DNA from: Dyadobacter crusticola DSM 16708
GTDB lineage: Bacteria; Bacteroidota; Bacteroidia; Cytophagales; Spirosomataceae
DNA: 64,000 nucleotides
Assembly (NCBI RefSeq): GCF_000701505.1
Contig: NZ_JNJB01000001.1
Span: 682,001-746,000, forward strand
Direction of reading: 5' to 3'
Both the position numbers and the translations under genes were made by a program. The notes beneath the pieces are model-generated. The model was not told the DNA's origin. It saw only the letters and a program-made list of their open reading frames with translations, and ran no database searches. Positions 44,712 through 53,701 of the stretch are shown in pieces (positions within the stretch are counted from its first letter, which is position 1; each line of letters opens with the position of its first letter).

Positions 44712-46164
44712 AAACCACTTCCAAAACAACCTCCCGCAACTCCGCTTTTCCAATCCCGCAAACCGCACAACAGTAACTTTCGGGAAGCGCTTCAAAAGGT
44801 GTGTCCGGCGGAATGCATTGTTGTTCGTCGCCGTACTGTGGGTCGTATACCGTAAAGCAGTCCGGGCATTGGTGTAGTACCTTCCCTGGCTCGGGCTGTT
44901 GTTGTGATTCTTCTTCTGCCGCAAAGGCGAGCTGCATTCCCTGTTTTGAGCGCTGGTTGTTGAACCTTCGGCAAAGCTTTTCGAGCTGCACAGCCAGCTG
45001 CATCCTGTACAATCCTTTTTCAAAAGCCAGCAACCGCCGGCTGTTTGGGTTAAAATTTTCGGTGTAATAAATATCGTACAAACTCAAAATCGCGAGCTGA
45101 CCAATACGGATTAGTGGACGTTTTTTAATTAAAACAGAACCAAAAACTTCGGATTTCGGGCGGGTTTGTATACCGAAGCAAAGGCCGAATGTGCGTGTAT
45201 CGTGTTTGTCGAAATATTGGATCAGCTCCTTTTTGAGTACTGAACCTTCTTCGTGGTGATCTTCCGTTTGCCAGGCCAGCTCATTGGCAGCGTGACGTAC
45301 ATTGATATTATGCTTCCCCAGTATACTACTCCAATCGCCCCGGTACTGGTCTTCAATCCCTTTTATAATCAGTGACTTCCAGGGCGTAATACAGATTTCA
45401 CCGATTTTGGTTTTCATACAAAGCGCACAAACATCCAGCAGAAAATCGACAGAAAACAGTTCATCGCGCCGGTACAATCCCAGCCACGTCCGCGATTCGT
45501 ACCGGTTAAAACCCTCATAGTAAGGCAGCGAAAACGATGGTAATTCAATCTCGCCGACTGCTGGCTGGGATATATATTGAATTCGCGCATTCACAGACGA
45601 AAACAAAGTTTCTTCATCAACAAATTCGTCTTCCAGCAAACAAGCCTCAACCGCATTGGCCAGCTTTCCAATTTCATTCGTATAAATTAGCTCCCGCCAT
45701 TTGAACACCACATTACTCTGCCTTGGACGTACATATAAGTACCAGAAATGCGGCTCAGGTGAAGAAATGAAGTTGAGGTTACCGGTAAAAAACGGGGTAA
45801 AGCTCTGGTTGGAATCAGATATGTTGACTTTCAGTGAAGGCTGATAATCAAAACAGTCCAGTACCGAATGGTATTCATTCGCAAGCAGCCACTGACCAGT
45901 CCTGAAAACATCTTCCCCGCAGTAGGAACTGACAATATTCGGATTCCGGTCTGTATTTACCTCATAGCGGATCGCAGCTTTTTTCAAGCTTTTTTCAAGA
46001 AAGCGCATATCCTCATAATGAGCGGTTATCAGCATTTGTTGCCGGGAACCAAAACGCACTTTGTGCACATTCGCCTCTCTCGCTGCTAATAAAATCTCCT
46101 TTAAAAACCCCGGCGAAGCAATACCGCCCGGCAGGTTGATCTTTACATTATAATAGTCTCTCAT
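44710..46164 (-). CDS. Rubredoxin fused to nitrite/sulfite-reductase-like half domains
   Basis: A 484-aa protein of unknown exact role in nitrate assimilation. The N-terminal part (MRDYYNVKINLPGGIASPGF, KVRFGSRQQMLIT) looks like the ferredoxin-like half domain of siroheme nitrite reductases, and a second half is seen around EICITPWKSLIIKGIE. The four cysteines that bind the Fe4S4-siroheme in NirB (C-x5-C and C-x3-C) are not present, so it is probably not itself a reductase. The last about 55 residues are a rubredoxin with CPDC and CAVC, which binds one iron. It follows the fused nitrate reductase gene by 33 bp and may deliver electrons to it or to NirB. Confidence 0.8.
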   Translation of the reverse strand: MRDYYNVKINLPGGIASPGFLKEILLAAREANVHKVRFGSRQQMLITAHYEDMRFLEKSLKKAAIRYEVNTDRNPNIVSSYCGEDVFRTGQWLLANEYHSVLDCFDYQPSLKVNISDSNQSFTPFFTGNLNFISSPEPHFWYLYVRPRQSNVVFKWRELIYTNEIGKLANAVEACLLEDEFVDEETLFSSVNARIQYISQPAVGEIELPSFSLPYYEGFNRYESRTWLGLYRRDELFSVDFLLDVCALCMKTKIGEICITPWKSLIIKGIEDQYRGDWSSILGKHNINVRHAANELAWQTEDHHEEGSVLKKELIQYFDKHDTRTFGLCFGIQTRPKSEVFGSVLIKKRPLIRIGQLAILSLYDIYYTENFNPNSRRLLAFEKGLYRMQLAVQLEKLCRRFNNQRSKQGMQLAFAAEEESQQQPEPGKVLHQCPDCFTVYDPQYGDEQQCIPPDTPFEALPESYCCAVCGIGKAELREVVLEVV

Positions 46165-46197
46165 CTTTTCACCGCATTCATTGTAAACTGATCAACC

Positions 46198-49100
46198 CTA
46201 CGCAACAACCAGCGAGCGCTCCATTACCTTCTCAAGAATCGCCCGCACTTCGGGGCGGCACGAGCCGCAGCCGGTACCAGCGCCGGTCTTTTTACACAAG
46301 TCCTGAAAATCGTCACAGCCATTTACAATCGCCTTTTCCAGATTTCCTTCTCCTACATTATTGCAGGAGCAAACCACTTTCCCCATCAGCGGATCGGCTG
46401 GTTTACTTGCCCTGAGCAGCTGCAAACGCTTTTCCGAAAGCTCAGTCCCACTTGCGATCAGGTCCCGAAACTCGGCAAACTCATTTTTATCTCCAATCAT
46501 GATCGCGCCTACGAGCTTGTCGCGGTGCACAATGCATTTCTTGTAATACCTTTTGGATTGATCCGTAAAAACGATCTGCTCATACGCAGGATCGTTCACT
46601 GGTACTTCCGTCAGCCCGATGCTGCACAAATGCAAACCTTCCATTTTCAGGATATTCATTGAAATGCTTCCTTTATAGGGCCGGGTTATATCTCCCGCCA
46701 GATAGCTGGCAATAACCTCGGCTTGTTCCTCGGCAGCCAATGTAATCCCCCACATTCTTCCGCACCATTCGGCAATTTCTCCCGCAGCATATATGTCCGG
46801 ATCAGATGTTTGCATGTAATCATTCACGACCACGCCGCGTTTGCACTCGATCCCGGCCTCCTGCGCCAGCTCGGTATTGGGCACAGTGCCCATTGTCATC
46901 ACCACCACCTGACAATCCAGCTTTCGTCCCGATTTCAGACGAATGCCTTCCACCCGCTCAGTTCCTGAAAATGTGGCTACTTCATCGTTGAAAAACACTT
47001 CGACTCCCCGATCAAGCAGCTCCTGGTAGAGCAGCTCACTTGCAAGGGAATCAAGTTGCCGCTCCATAAAACGCCCGCTGCGCTGTATCACGGTTACTTT
47101 CACATTCATTTCGCGAAAAGAAGCCGCCAGTTCCAGTCCCAGAATACCTCCTCCGACAATCACAGCATGTGGGTTTGGTTGTGTTAAAAAGGGCAGCAAA
47201 GCGTCGGCGTCGGGCCGCGATCGCATATTGAAAATACCACGCAACTTGGGTACACTTTTCGGCATAAAAGCGCGGCTGCCTGTTCCCAAAATCAATTTAT
47301 CGTAAGTATGCTCCTGCCCTTTGTCGTCGATAACGGTCTTGTTTTTGCGATCCATGTGAACAATACCAGTTCCTTTGTGTACAACAATGCGCTGATTCTC
47401 AAATTCATCTTCCCGCAACCTGACCAGCTGCTCCCATTGCTGCGCGCCGCTGATGTAGTCGGGCAGCATTACCCGGTTATAGAATGGATTAATTTCCTTT
47501 GAAAAAACATGGATCTCATCTTCCGCATTCAACTTCCGGTACGCATTGATAAAGCCCAGCCCAGCCGAACCCGCGCCGATAATGATGATTTTCTCAACAG
47601 GCTTTTGATACAATGCAACTTCAACCGCCGTGAATTTAAAGTCCGGCTCTTTCGATTTTGGATCAACCAATGCATTCGTCAGGTTATTAGCCCTGACTGC
47701 ATTATTTCCCAAAATCTTTCCCCAATGCATTGGCAAAAAACAAAGTCCAGGCCGGACATCGTCGGTCAACTGCGCTTTCACGCGCACCTCTCCTCTCCTG
47801 CCTTTCACGATTACCAGCTGGCCCTCCGCGATATTCCTGCTGGCAGCATCTTCGGGATTGATCTGTAAAAATGGTTGCGGGATATGCTTGTTCAATCGCG
47901 CTACCCGCCCCGTTTTCGTCATCGTGTGCCATTGGTCCCTGATCCGGCCGGTAGTTAGTATCAATGGAAAATCAGCATCAATGGGCTCTGACGCATTTTC
48001 ATCGTCTACCGCGTGGATCTGCGCTCTTTTATTTGGTGTATAAAATTGATGATCAGTAAAAAGCCGCTGCTGGCCCGCGTTTACATTACTTTCCTGCATT
48101 TGCATTGAAAACGGCCACTGAACACTTCTTTTTTTATGCAAAAATTCGTGACTTACCCCGGTAACATCGATGTGCGTTCCGGCTGTGATTTTCACATATT
48201 CATCGTAAACCTCGGCTGCATTGGCATAAGTAAAAGAACTCCCAAAACCCATTTTCTCAGCAAACCGCCAGATAATTTCCGCGTCGGGCAGCGCTTCGCC
48301 AGGCGAGTCGATCACTTTGGGTAAATGGGTAATGCGCCTTTCAGCATTGGTCATCGTACCTTCTTTTTCAAGCCAGGCCGAGGCAGGTAAAACCACGTCT
48401 GCAAACTGCACGGTATCTGCGCGGTCAGACACATCCTGCACCACCACAAACCTCGCTTTCTTCAATGCACTTTCCACCGCATTCATATCCGGCATGCTCA
48501 CAAGCGGATTGGTATTGATAATCCAGATCGCTTTGAGCTGATCATTTTCCAGTGCCTCAAACATCTCAGTCGCGGTCAACCCCGGCTTGGCTCCGATTTG
48601 TACGGGAGTTTGCCAGAAATTTTCCAGTTCCTGCCGGTGCGTTGCATTGGTAACCTCTCTGTGTCCAGGCAAAATATTCGCCAAACCGCCTGTCTCGCGT
48701 CCGCCCATTGCATTCGGCTGACCAGTCAGCGAAAATGGCCCGTTACCCGTCTTCCCAATTCGCCCGGTAATCAAATGCAGGTTGATCAATGAGAGGTTTT
48801 TATTCACCCCAATCACAGACTGGTTCAACCCCATTGTCCAGAAAGAAAGAAACCCCTGCGATTGCCCGATCCATTTGGCAGCGAGTTCAATATCGTCCGC
48901 AGCAACCCCGCATAACTCGGCAGATTCCGCGAGCGTGCGCTGCATTACTTTCTTGCGGTAAGCTTCAAAACCGTCTGTATGGTTTGTTATAAAATTATAA
49001 TCGACGTTGCCATTTTCGATCAGCAACCTTCCTATTGCGTGATTTAAAACAATGTCGGTACCCGGTATAATTTGCAAATGCAAGTCCGACGAACGCGCGG

Positions 49101-49725
49101 TATCCGTCTTCCGGGGATCTACACAAATGAGCTTTACATTTGGATTTGCCGCTTTATGCGCCTCGACCCGCCGCCAGATAATCGGGTGACACCAGGCAGG
49201 ATTCGCGCCAGTCACATACATCACATCCGCCGCTTCAATATCATCGTAGCAAACGGGCACACTATCTTCTCCCAAAGACATTTTGTAACCCACCACCGCC
49301 GAACTCATGCAAAGCCGCGAGTTGGTATCGATGTTGTTTGAGCCGATAAACCCTTTAATCAGCTTGTTAACTAAATAATATTCTTCCGTCAAACATTGTC
49401 CCGATACATAGAATGCAACAGAATCCGGACCGAATCTCTTGATGAAGGTTTTAAAAACAGCCGCAGTCCGCTCCAATGCGTTGTCCCAGCTCACCCGCTG
49501 CATCGGCATCGACCGGTTCATCCGCATTTGCGGGTAAAGCAGCCTGTCCGACTGGTCCATGACCGTATAATGTAGGTTCATTCCCTTAGAGCAGAGCATC
49601 CCTTTATTGGAAGGGTGCGATTTGTCACCTTCCAGACTTAGTTGTCCATTACTTTCTTTGGTCACCACCACCCCGCAGCCAACGCCACAGTAACAGCAGG
49701 TGGATTTGTAGGATGTGGAGATCAT
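46198..49725 (-). CDS. Assimilatory nitrate reductase fused to FAD oxidoreductase and BFD domain
   Basis: A 1175-aa cytoplasmic enzyme reducing nitrate to nitrite. Residues 1 to about 700 are the Mo-bisMGD catalytic subunit of the NasA/NarB kind: the [4Fe-4S] cysteines are in CCYCGVGCG (10, 13, 17) and MLCSKG, followed by YVSGQCLTEEYY and TGRIRDQWHTMTKTGR in the cofactor-binding C-domain. From about 708 a NirB/NasB-like FAD-NAD(P)H oxidoreductase starts with IIIIGAGSAGLGF and contains a second dinucleotide site VIVGGGILGLELA. A BFD-type [2Fe-2S] domain at about 1117 (CSCNN...GTGCGSC) ends it. The fusion puts the electron-input module and the catalytic unit on one chain. It has no signal peptide. 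Confidence 0.93.
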   Translation of the reverse strand: MISTSYKSTCCYCGVGCGVVVTKESNGQLSLEGDKSHPSNKGMLCSKGMNLHYTVMDQSDRLLYPQMRMNRSMPMQRVSWDNALERTAAVFKTFIKRFGPDSVAFYVSGQCLTEEYYLVNKLIKGFIGSNNIDTNSRLCMSSAVVGYKMSLGEDSVPVCYDDIEAADVMYVTGANPAWCHPIIWRRVEAHKAANPNVKLICVDPRKTDTARSSDLHLQIIPGTDIVLNHAIGRLLIENGNVDYNFITNHTDGFEAYRKKVMQRTLAESAELCGVAADDIELAAKWIGQSQGFLSFWTMGLNQSVIGVNKNLSLINLHLITGRIGKTGNGPFSLTGQPNAMGGRETGGLANILPGHREVTNATHRQELENFWQTPVQIGAKPGLTATEMFEALENDQLKAIWIINTNPLVSMPDMNAVESALKKARFVVVQDVSDRADTVQFADVVLPASAWLEKEGTMTNAERRITHLPKVIDSPGEALPDAEIIWRFAEKMGFGSSFTYANAAEVYDEYVKITAGTHIDVTGVSHEFLHKKRSVQWPFSMQMQESNVNAGQQRLFTDHQFYTPNKRAQIHAVDDENASEPIDADFPLILTTGRIRDQWHTMTKTGRVARLNKHIPQPFLQINPEDAASRNIAEGQLVIVKGRRGEVRVKAQLTDDVRPGLCFLPMHWGKILGNNAVRANNLTNALVDPKSKEPDFKFTAVEVALYQKPVEKIIIIGAGSAGLGFINAYRKLNAEDEIHVFSKEINPFYNRVMLPDYISGAQQWEQLVRLREDEFENQRIVVHKGTGIVHMDRKNKTVIDDKGQEHTYDKLILGTGSRAFMPKSVPKLRGIFNMRSRPDADALLPFLTQPNPHAVIVGGGILGLELAASFREMNVKVTVIQRSGRFMERQLDSLASELLYQELLDRGVEVFFNDEVATFSGTERVEGIRLKSGRKLDCQVVVMTMGTVPNTELAQEAGIECKRGVVVNDYMQTSDPDIYAAGEIAEWCGRMWGITLAAEEQAEVIASYLAGDITRPYKGSISMNILKMEGLHLCSIGLTEVPVNDPAYEQIVFTDQSKRYYKKCIVHRDKLVGAIMIGDKNEFAEFRDLIASGTELSEKRLQLLRASKPADPLMGKVVCSCNNVGEGNLEKAIVNGCDDFQDLCKKTGAGTGCGSCRPEVRAILEKVMERSLVVA

Positions 49726-49934
49726 GGTCTAATTTTGAATGATTGAATGAGTGAATGATTGAATGAGCCGCCGTGGAACGGGGAATGAGTGAGTTAGTGA
49801 ATGGTGAATTATCGAGTTAGCTGCAATGGAACAGAGAATAATCGAATGATCCCCCGTGGCACGGAATGTGCAAATTCAACTTCCGCGAGCGCAGCAAGCG
49901 CCAAGCCAATCGCCCCAATCTATTTCCGTAGGCT
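49726..49934. repeat. Degenerate short-repeat spacer between nitrate reductase and transporter genes
   Basis: This 209-bp spacer is filled with imperfect copies of GAATGA/GTGA words (49737-49767 in tandem) and three diverged copies of a GTGGAACGG-like segment at about 49768-49788, 49820-49840 and 49850-49866. No gene is seen. It interrupts an otherwise tight minus-strand gene row, so it may separate transcripts. Confidence 0.5.
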
Positions 49935-51242
49935 TCAGCCAACGGAAGAGGGGGATAGGCTTTCGGATACCGTGGCTTCTGTTTTTTCGAAATTGACCAA
50001 TGCGACTACTGCGGCCACACAAGCGATCGCGCCACCTATGTACATAAATGCTTCTGAGTAGGAAATAGAGCTGGATTTGAAAAGGAACCCTGCTAGTACC
50101 GCGCCTACATTACCACCAGCGCCCACGATCCCGCTTACCGCGCCCATTGCTTTTCGGTTGATAAATGGAACAATCGCATAGGTAGCTCCATTCGCCATTT
50201 TGAGAAACATTGCGAACCCGAGCATGGTAACCACCGCCACCGTCAGACTATTACTCTGGGCAAAAAGGGCGATACCAATTCCTTCCAGGCACAGCAATGC
50301 AGCGAGTAAGCGACCTTTCCCCAGCATACCATATTTATTCCCAACCTTATCAGCCACAATACCTCCGATTGCACGAGCAAATATGTTCATAAAACCAAAT
50401 GCACCGGCGAGTATCCCCGCAGTTGCGAGAGATACCTCGAAGTTTTCAGAGAAGTAGAGTGCCGCTACGTTATCAAATGTAATTTCAATGCCGAAACAAG
50501 CTCCATAAGCCAGGAAAAGCGCCCAGGTACGCGGATCTTTCGCTGCTTTTGCGAGGGTACCTTTTGCCTTGACAGCCTTACTTCCCGTCACATTCAAATC
50601 TTCAAAATTCCCTGCCGGGGTATCTTTGGTAAAAAAGTAATAAATGAATGCAAAAATGAAAAGTGCCGCACCGGGAATGATCATTGCCACACGCCAGGCG
50701 GACTCTGGCAGGTAACCCAAACTAATAAAAAAACCGAAAACTAGCGGCATTGCCATATTGGTGATGCCACCCCCTAGATTCCCCCAGCCTCCTGCAACCG
50801 CATTGGCAGTACCTACGATCTTTTGATCAAACATCACCGAAGTATGGTATTGCGTGATCACAAACGACGCACCAATTACACCAATAGCAAGCCTGAAAAG
50901 CAGAAAGGCCTCGTAAGAATGCACCAGCCCGACTGTCATCACCGGAATGGAACAAATTCCCATTAATGCAGCGTACGTTTTCCTCGGCCCCCAGGAATCA
51001 CAAAGCTTACCGATCAGAATGCGCGCAACTACCGTGGCGGCAACCGATGCGATGATAAGATTGCCGATTTCCTCTTTACTTAAACCTAAGTCTTTCTTGA
51101 TCACCGGCATCAAAGGCGCGAGCCCGAACCAACCAAAAAAGCAGAGAAAAAACGCCATCCAAGTCAGGTGGAAAGTGCGCATTTGTACACCCTTGAAACT
51201 TAATACATTCAGCTTCTCAAGAGGTTTCTGAGTTGTTTCCAT
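49935..51242 (-). CDS. Nitrate/nitrite MFS transporter (NarK/NasA type)
   Basis: A 435-aa transporter with 12 hydrophobic helices. Both nitrate signatures of the NNP family are visible: AGGWGNLGGGITNMAMP in the first half and GAGGNVGAVLAGFL in the second. It imports nitrate, probably with protons, or exchanges nitrate and nitrite across the inner membrane. It is preceded by the porin gene (40 bp) and followed by the nitrate reductase gene, which fits an assimilatory uptake role. The ATG at 51242 is preceded by an A-rich stretch. Confidence 0.93.
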   Translation of the reverse strand: METTQKPLEKLNVLSFKGVQMRTFHLTWMAFFLCFFGWFGLAPLMPVIKKDLGLSKEEIGNLIIASVAATVVARILIGKLCDSWGPRKTYAALMGICSIPVMTVGLVHSYEAFLLFRLAIGVIGASFVITQYHTSVMFDQKIVGTANAVAGGWGNLGGGITNMAMPLVFGFFISLGYLPESAWRVAMIIPGAALFIFAFIYYFFTKDTPAGNFEDLNVTGSKAVKAKGTLAKAAKDPRTWALFLAYGACFGIEITFDNVAALYFSENFEVSLATAGILAGAFGFMNIFARAIGGIVADKVGNKYGMLGKGRLLAALLCLEGIGIALFAQSNSLTVAVVTMLGFAMFLKMANGATYAIVPFINRKAMGAVSGIVGAGGNVGAVLAGFLFKSSSISYSEAFMYIGGAIACVAAVVALVNFEKTEATVSESLSPSSVG

Positions 51243-51282
51243 AGTAAATAAGAGTTGTAAGGTAAGAGAATGACGCGTGGAA

Positions 51283-52641
51283 TTATTTGATAAAATCCGG
51301 TTTGATATTGATCATCAGATAAGCCCAGTTGGCCATCTTTTGAGGATTAGAAATGTTTTTAACAACCGCCAGACTGCTGCTCGGCAGAAACGTGCAATAG
51401 CCCGCCTGAAAGCTGATCGCATTGGTCAGGCTGTAAGTGGCGATGATATCGAGCTCGCTCCCGAAGTTGGCCGAAAGCTTCTGGTTTTCTGAATTTCGAA
51501 TGGGAGCTGCGCTTGAAAATTGGTGCAAATCTCCTTGTATCAGCCATTTCTTACCAGGTTTGATCAGAGTATTAATGTAAAAATCTTTCAGCCCGCCACG
51601 ACCAAATCCATTGGCTGCATAGAAATAGTCCATTTGTCCCCAAAACTTGTGTGGTGTTCCGTAAAGCGGGTCGAATGTGTGGTTTTTGGCTGATCCTGCC
51701 TGACTGCCAGAGGTATAATCAAAGCCCGGCCCTACTGCAAAACGGCTGTTTGCATTGTACAATCCACGTACTGAATAAAGGTATGCGTCCAGTGAAAGTC
51801 CGTCTTTGTCTTTCCCGGTCTGATAGTATGCATTTGCTACCAAATTCCAGTATTTACCCAACTTGGTTTCAAAATATGGCCCGACTGTAATGCGGTTCCA
51901 GGTCCCATCTTTCAGCTCTTTTTTCCCGATAGAATCTTTGGAATATTTCTGGAAATCATCTTTGAAGATCAGAAATGAAGCTTTGCCAGTCTTTGTCTTT
52001 TTACCAAAATATACAAACTGCATTGACTTGTACATTGTGCCGATTGCATTGGTACCAGCCGGATAACCTACAGGAACACCGTCGTACAGAGTCCCGCTTC
52101 TCACCTCACGGTTTTGATTATACGCAGCACCGATATGTGCGGTCCAGTTCTTGTTTTCGTATTTGAGCAAAACGGCATCGTGGCGCCTTGCCTGTTGCAG
52201 CCAGTCGAGATTACCCAGCAGCCGGCTGTCGTCGTAGAGTAATTCCTGCCTCCCGATTTTAAGCGCGAGCGTTTTGCCTACATTGGCCTGTCCGGTATCC
52301 AGCAGACTGATCTGTGCCCACGCTTCGTGCAACATCAATCCATTCAGGTTCTGGCTGGCAATGCGGTTATTTGTGGAAGCATCCTGTCCCCAAACGCGCA
52401 CATCCTGGATTGCAGTAAAAAATTGCATCCTGTATCCGGTATAGCCTGCATTTAGCCGCGTGCGCTGAGATGTAAAGAAAGCAGCTTTGTCATTTTTCGA
52501 CAATGGACTCCCCTGCCCGTGCAGCAGCTCGGTGCGCGTGCGCAGCTGTCCCGATAATGTGAACTGCGCATTCGCGTTGGCACAAAACAACAGGCAACAG
52601 GCTAAAAAACCTGCAATGAATGTGAATAGAGTTGTTCTCAT
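51283..52641 (-). CDS. Alginate-export-type outer-membrane porin
   Basis: A 452-aa beta-barrel protein. The signal peptide ends NANAQ, near residue 26. The sequence alternates polar and hydrophobic strands and shows family segments such as LRTRTELLHGQG, LNGLMLHEAWAQ and LALKIGRQELLYDDSRLLGNLDW. Proteins of this family are named after AlgE but are widely used as general outer-membrane channels. Located between cobA and the nitrate transporter genes, it may be the outer-membrane entry for nitrate or nitrite. That role is inferred from context only. Confidence 0.85.
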   Translation of the reverse strand: MRTTLFTFIAGFLACCLLFCANANAQFTLSGQLRTRTELLHGQGSPLSKNDKAAFFTSQRTRLNAGYTGYRMQFFTAIQDVRVWGQDASTNNRIASQNLNGLMLHEAWAQISLLDTGQANVGKTLALKIGRQELLYDDSRLLGNLDWLQQARRHDAVLLKYENKNWTAHIGAAYNQNREVRSGTLYDGVPVGYPAGTNAIGTMYKSMQFVYFGKKTKTGKASFLIFKDDFQKYSKDSIGKKELKDGTWNRITVGPYFETKLGKYWNLVANAYYQTGKDKDGLSLDAYLYSVRGLYNANSRFAVGPGFDYTSGSQAGSAKNHTFDPLYGTPHKFWGQMDYFYAANGFGRGGLKDFYINTLIKPGKKWLIQGDLHQFSSAAPIRNSENQKLSANFGSELDIIATYSLTNAISFQAGYCTFLPSSSLAVVKNISNPQKMANWAYLMINIKPDFIK

Positions 52642-52665
52642 CCCTTGAATGATTGGAAGTAATTA

Positions 52666-53424
52666 CTAACAGGAAATTCCGGCGCTTTGCAGGTACTCGT
52701 ACGCATAAGACGGGTGGAGTGCTACTACTTCACCCATGATCATAATCGCAGGAGTTCTGATTCCGTGCTCGCGCACCAGCTCAGGCATTTCCCAGACCTG
52801 CCCGATCACACTTTTTTCCTCGGGCCGCGTTCCATTCTGGATTACCGCCATTGGTAAATGCCCGCGACCGAAATGCTTATACAGCTCACAGATTTCGTCT
52901 AGTTTATTCAATCCCATTAGCACCACTACCGTCGCCTTCGATTGTACTGCCAGGCGCAGGTCGTCGGACAATGTCCCGTCCTGTGTAGTTCCCGTAATCA
53001 CCCAAAAGCTTTCACTCACACCCCGCCGCGTCACAGGGATCTCCATGGAAGCGGGTACCGCAATGCTGCTGGAAACGCCGGGGATTACTTCTACGGTAAC
53101 CCCGTAGTCGCGGGCGTACTGCATTTCCTCGTGGCCGCGACCAAACACAAATGGGTCGCCACCTTTTAAACGGACAACGTGACCTTTCTTCCGGGCGAGA
53201 CGAACGATTAAACCGTTGATCTCATCTTGCGAGAAAGAAGTTTCTCCCACCTTTTTGCCTACGTAAATCTTCATGGCATGTGCTGGCGCAAAATCGAGCA
53301 GCGCATTGCAGGCTAGTTCATCGTACAGCACTACATCTGCCTTTTCAAGTGCTCTGACCCCTTTTAAGGTGATCAGCTCCCCATCGCCCGGGCCGGCTCC
53401 TACCAATGTGAGTTTTGCTTCCAA
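52666..53424 (-). CDS. cobA: Uroporphyrinogen-III C-methyltransferase
   Basis: A 252-aa SAM-dependent enzyme that makes precorrin-2 for siroheme, the cofactor of NirB. The tetrapyrrole methylase signatures are LTLVGAGPGDGELITLKG at the N-terminus, VRLKGGDPFVFGRG, and GVSSSIAVPA. No ATG is found before the conserved start; TTG at 53424 (MEAKLTLVG) is the best choice, while a TTG at 53481 would add 19 unlikely residues. The porin gene follows after 24 bp. No precorrin-2 dehydrogenase/ferrochelatase partner is in the window. Confidence 0.92.
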   Translation of the reverse strand: MEAKLTLVGAGPGDGELITLKGVRALEKADVVLYDELACNALLDFAPAHAMKIYVGKKVGETSFSQDEINGLIVRLARKKGHVVRLKGGDPFVFGRGHEEMQYARDYGVTVEVIPGVSSSIAVPASMEIPVTRRGVSESFWVITGTTQDGTLSDDLRLAVQSKATVVVLMGLNKLDEICELYKHFGRGHLPMAVIQNGTRPEEKSVIGQVWEMPELVREHGIRTPAIMIMGEVVALHPSYAYEYLQSAGISC

Positions 53425-53554
53425 TTCCGCTGGTATTATAGGAGTGAATATTAAAAATATACTATACGTAGTAGTTACCAATCATAGTTATTGGTGCATC
53501 AAAATTAGGAGCTACATTTTACAAAACAAGCTTTTGACCAAAATTTATATTTAC

Positions 53555-53598
53555 AAATGACTATTATTGCAAATATAAAATTAGGAAAATGACTATTA
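53555..53598. promoter_or_regulatory. 12-bp direct repeats in the cobA/nirB control region
   Basis: AAATGACTATTA occurs at 53555-53566 and again at 53587-53598, 32 bp apart (about three helix turns). The first lies beside the minus-strand TATATTTG box (53570-53577) proposed for cobA. The second lies in the spacer of the nirB promoter. They are candidate sites for the NarL-like regulator or a CRP/FNR-type protein. Confidence 0.45.
53570..53577 (-). promoter_or_regulatory. Candidate -7 box for the cobA operon
   Basis: The reverse strand reads TATATTTG, a TAnnTTTG match. Transcription would start near 53563, giving a leader of about 139 nt to the TTG start of cobA. No good -33 element is visible. 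Confidence 0.35.
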
Positions 53599-53604
53599 GC
53601 CATT

Positions 53605-53612
53605 TAAATTTG
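53605..53612 (+). promoter_or_regulatory. Candidate -7 box for the nirB operon
   Basis: TAAATTTG matches TAnnTTTG. TTAG at 53581-53584, 20 bp upstream, is a one-mismatch -33. The predicted start is near 53619, leaving a leader of about 83 nt. Confidence 0.45.
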
Positions 53613-53701
53613 GAAGCACTTACAACATCAAGATTTAGTATATAATTAAAATAGTACAACAAAATACTTACAGTTTTACAATTTAATAGTTACTATTTAC
53701 T

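Noticed and set aside
49923..49947. Small hairpin (TTCCGT/ACGGAA) at the end of the nitrate transporter gene as terminator
   Set aside because: Arms are only 6 bp with an internal mismatch and no T-run follows on the minus strand.
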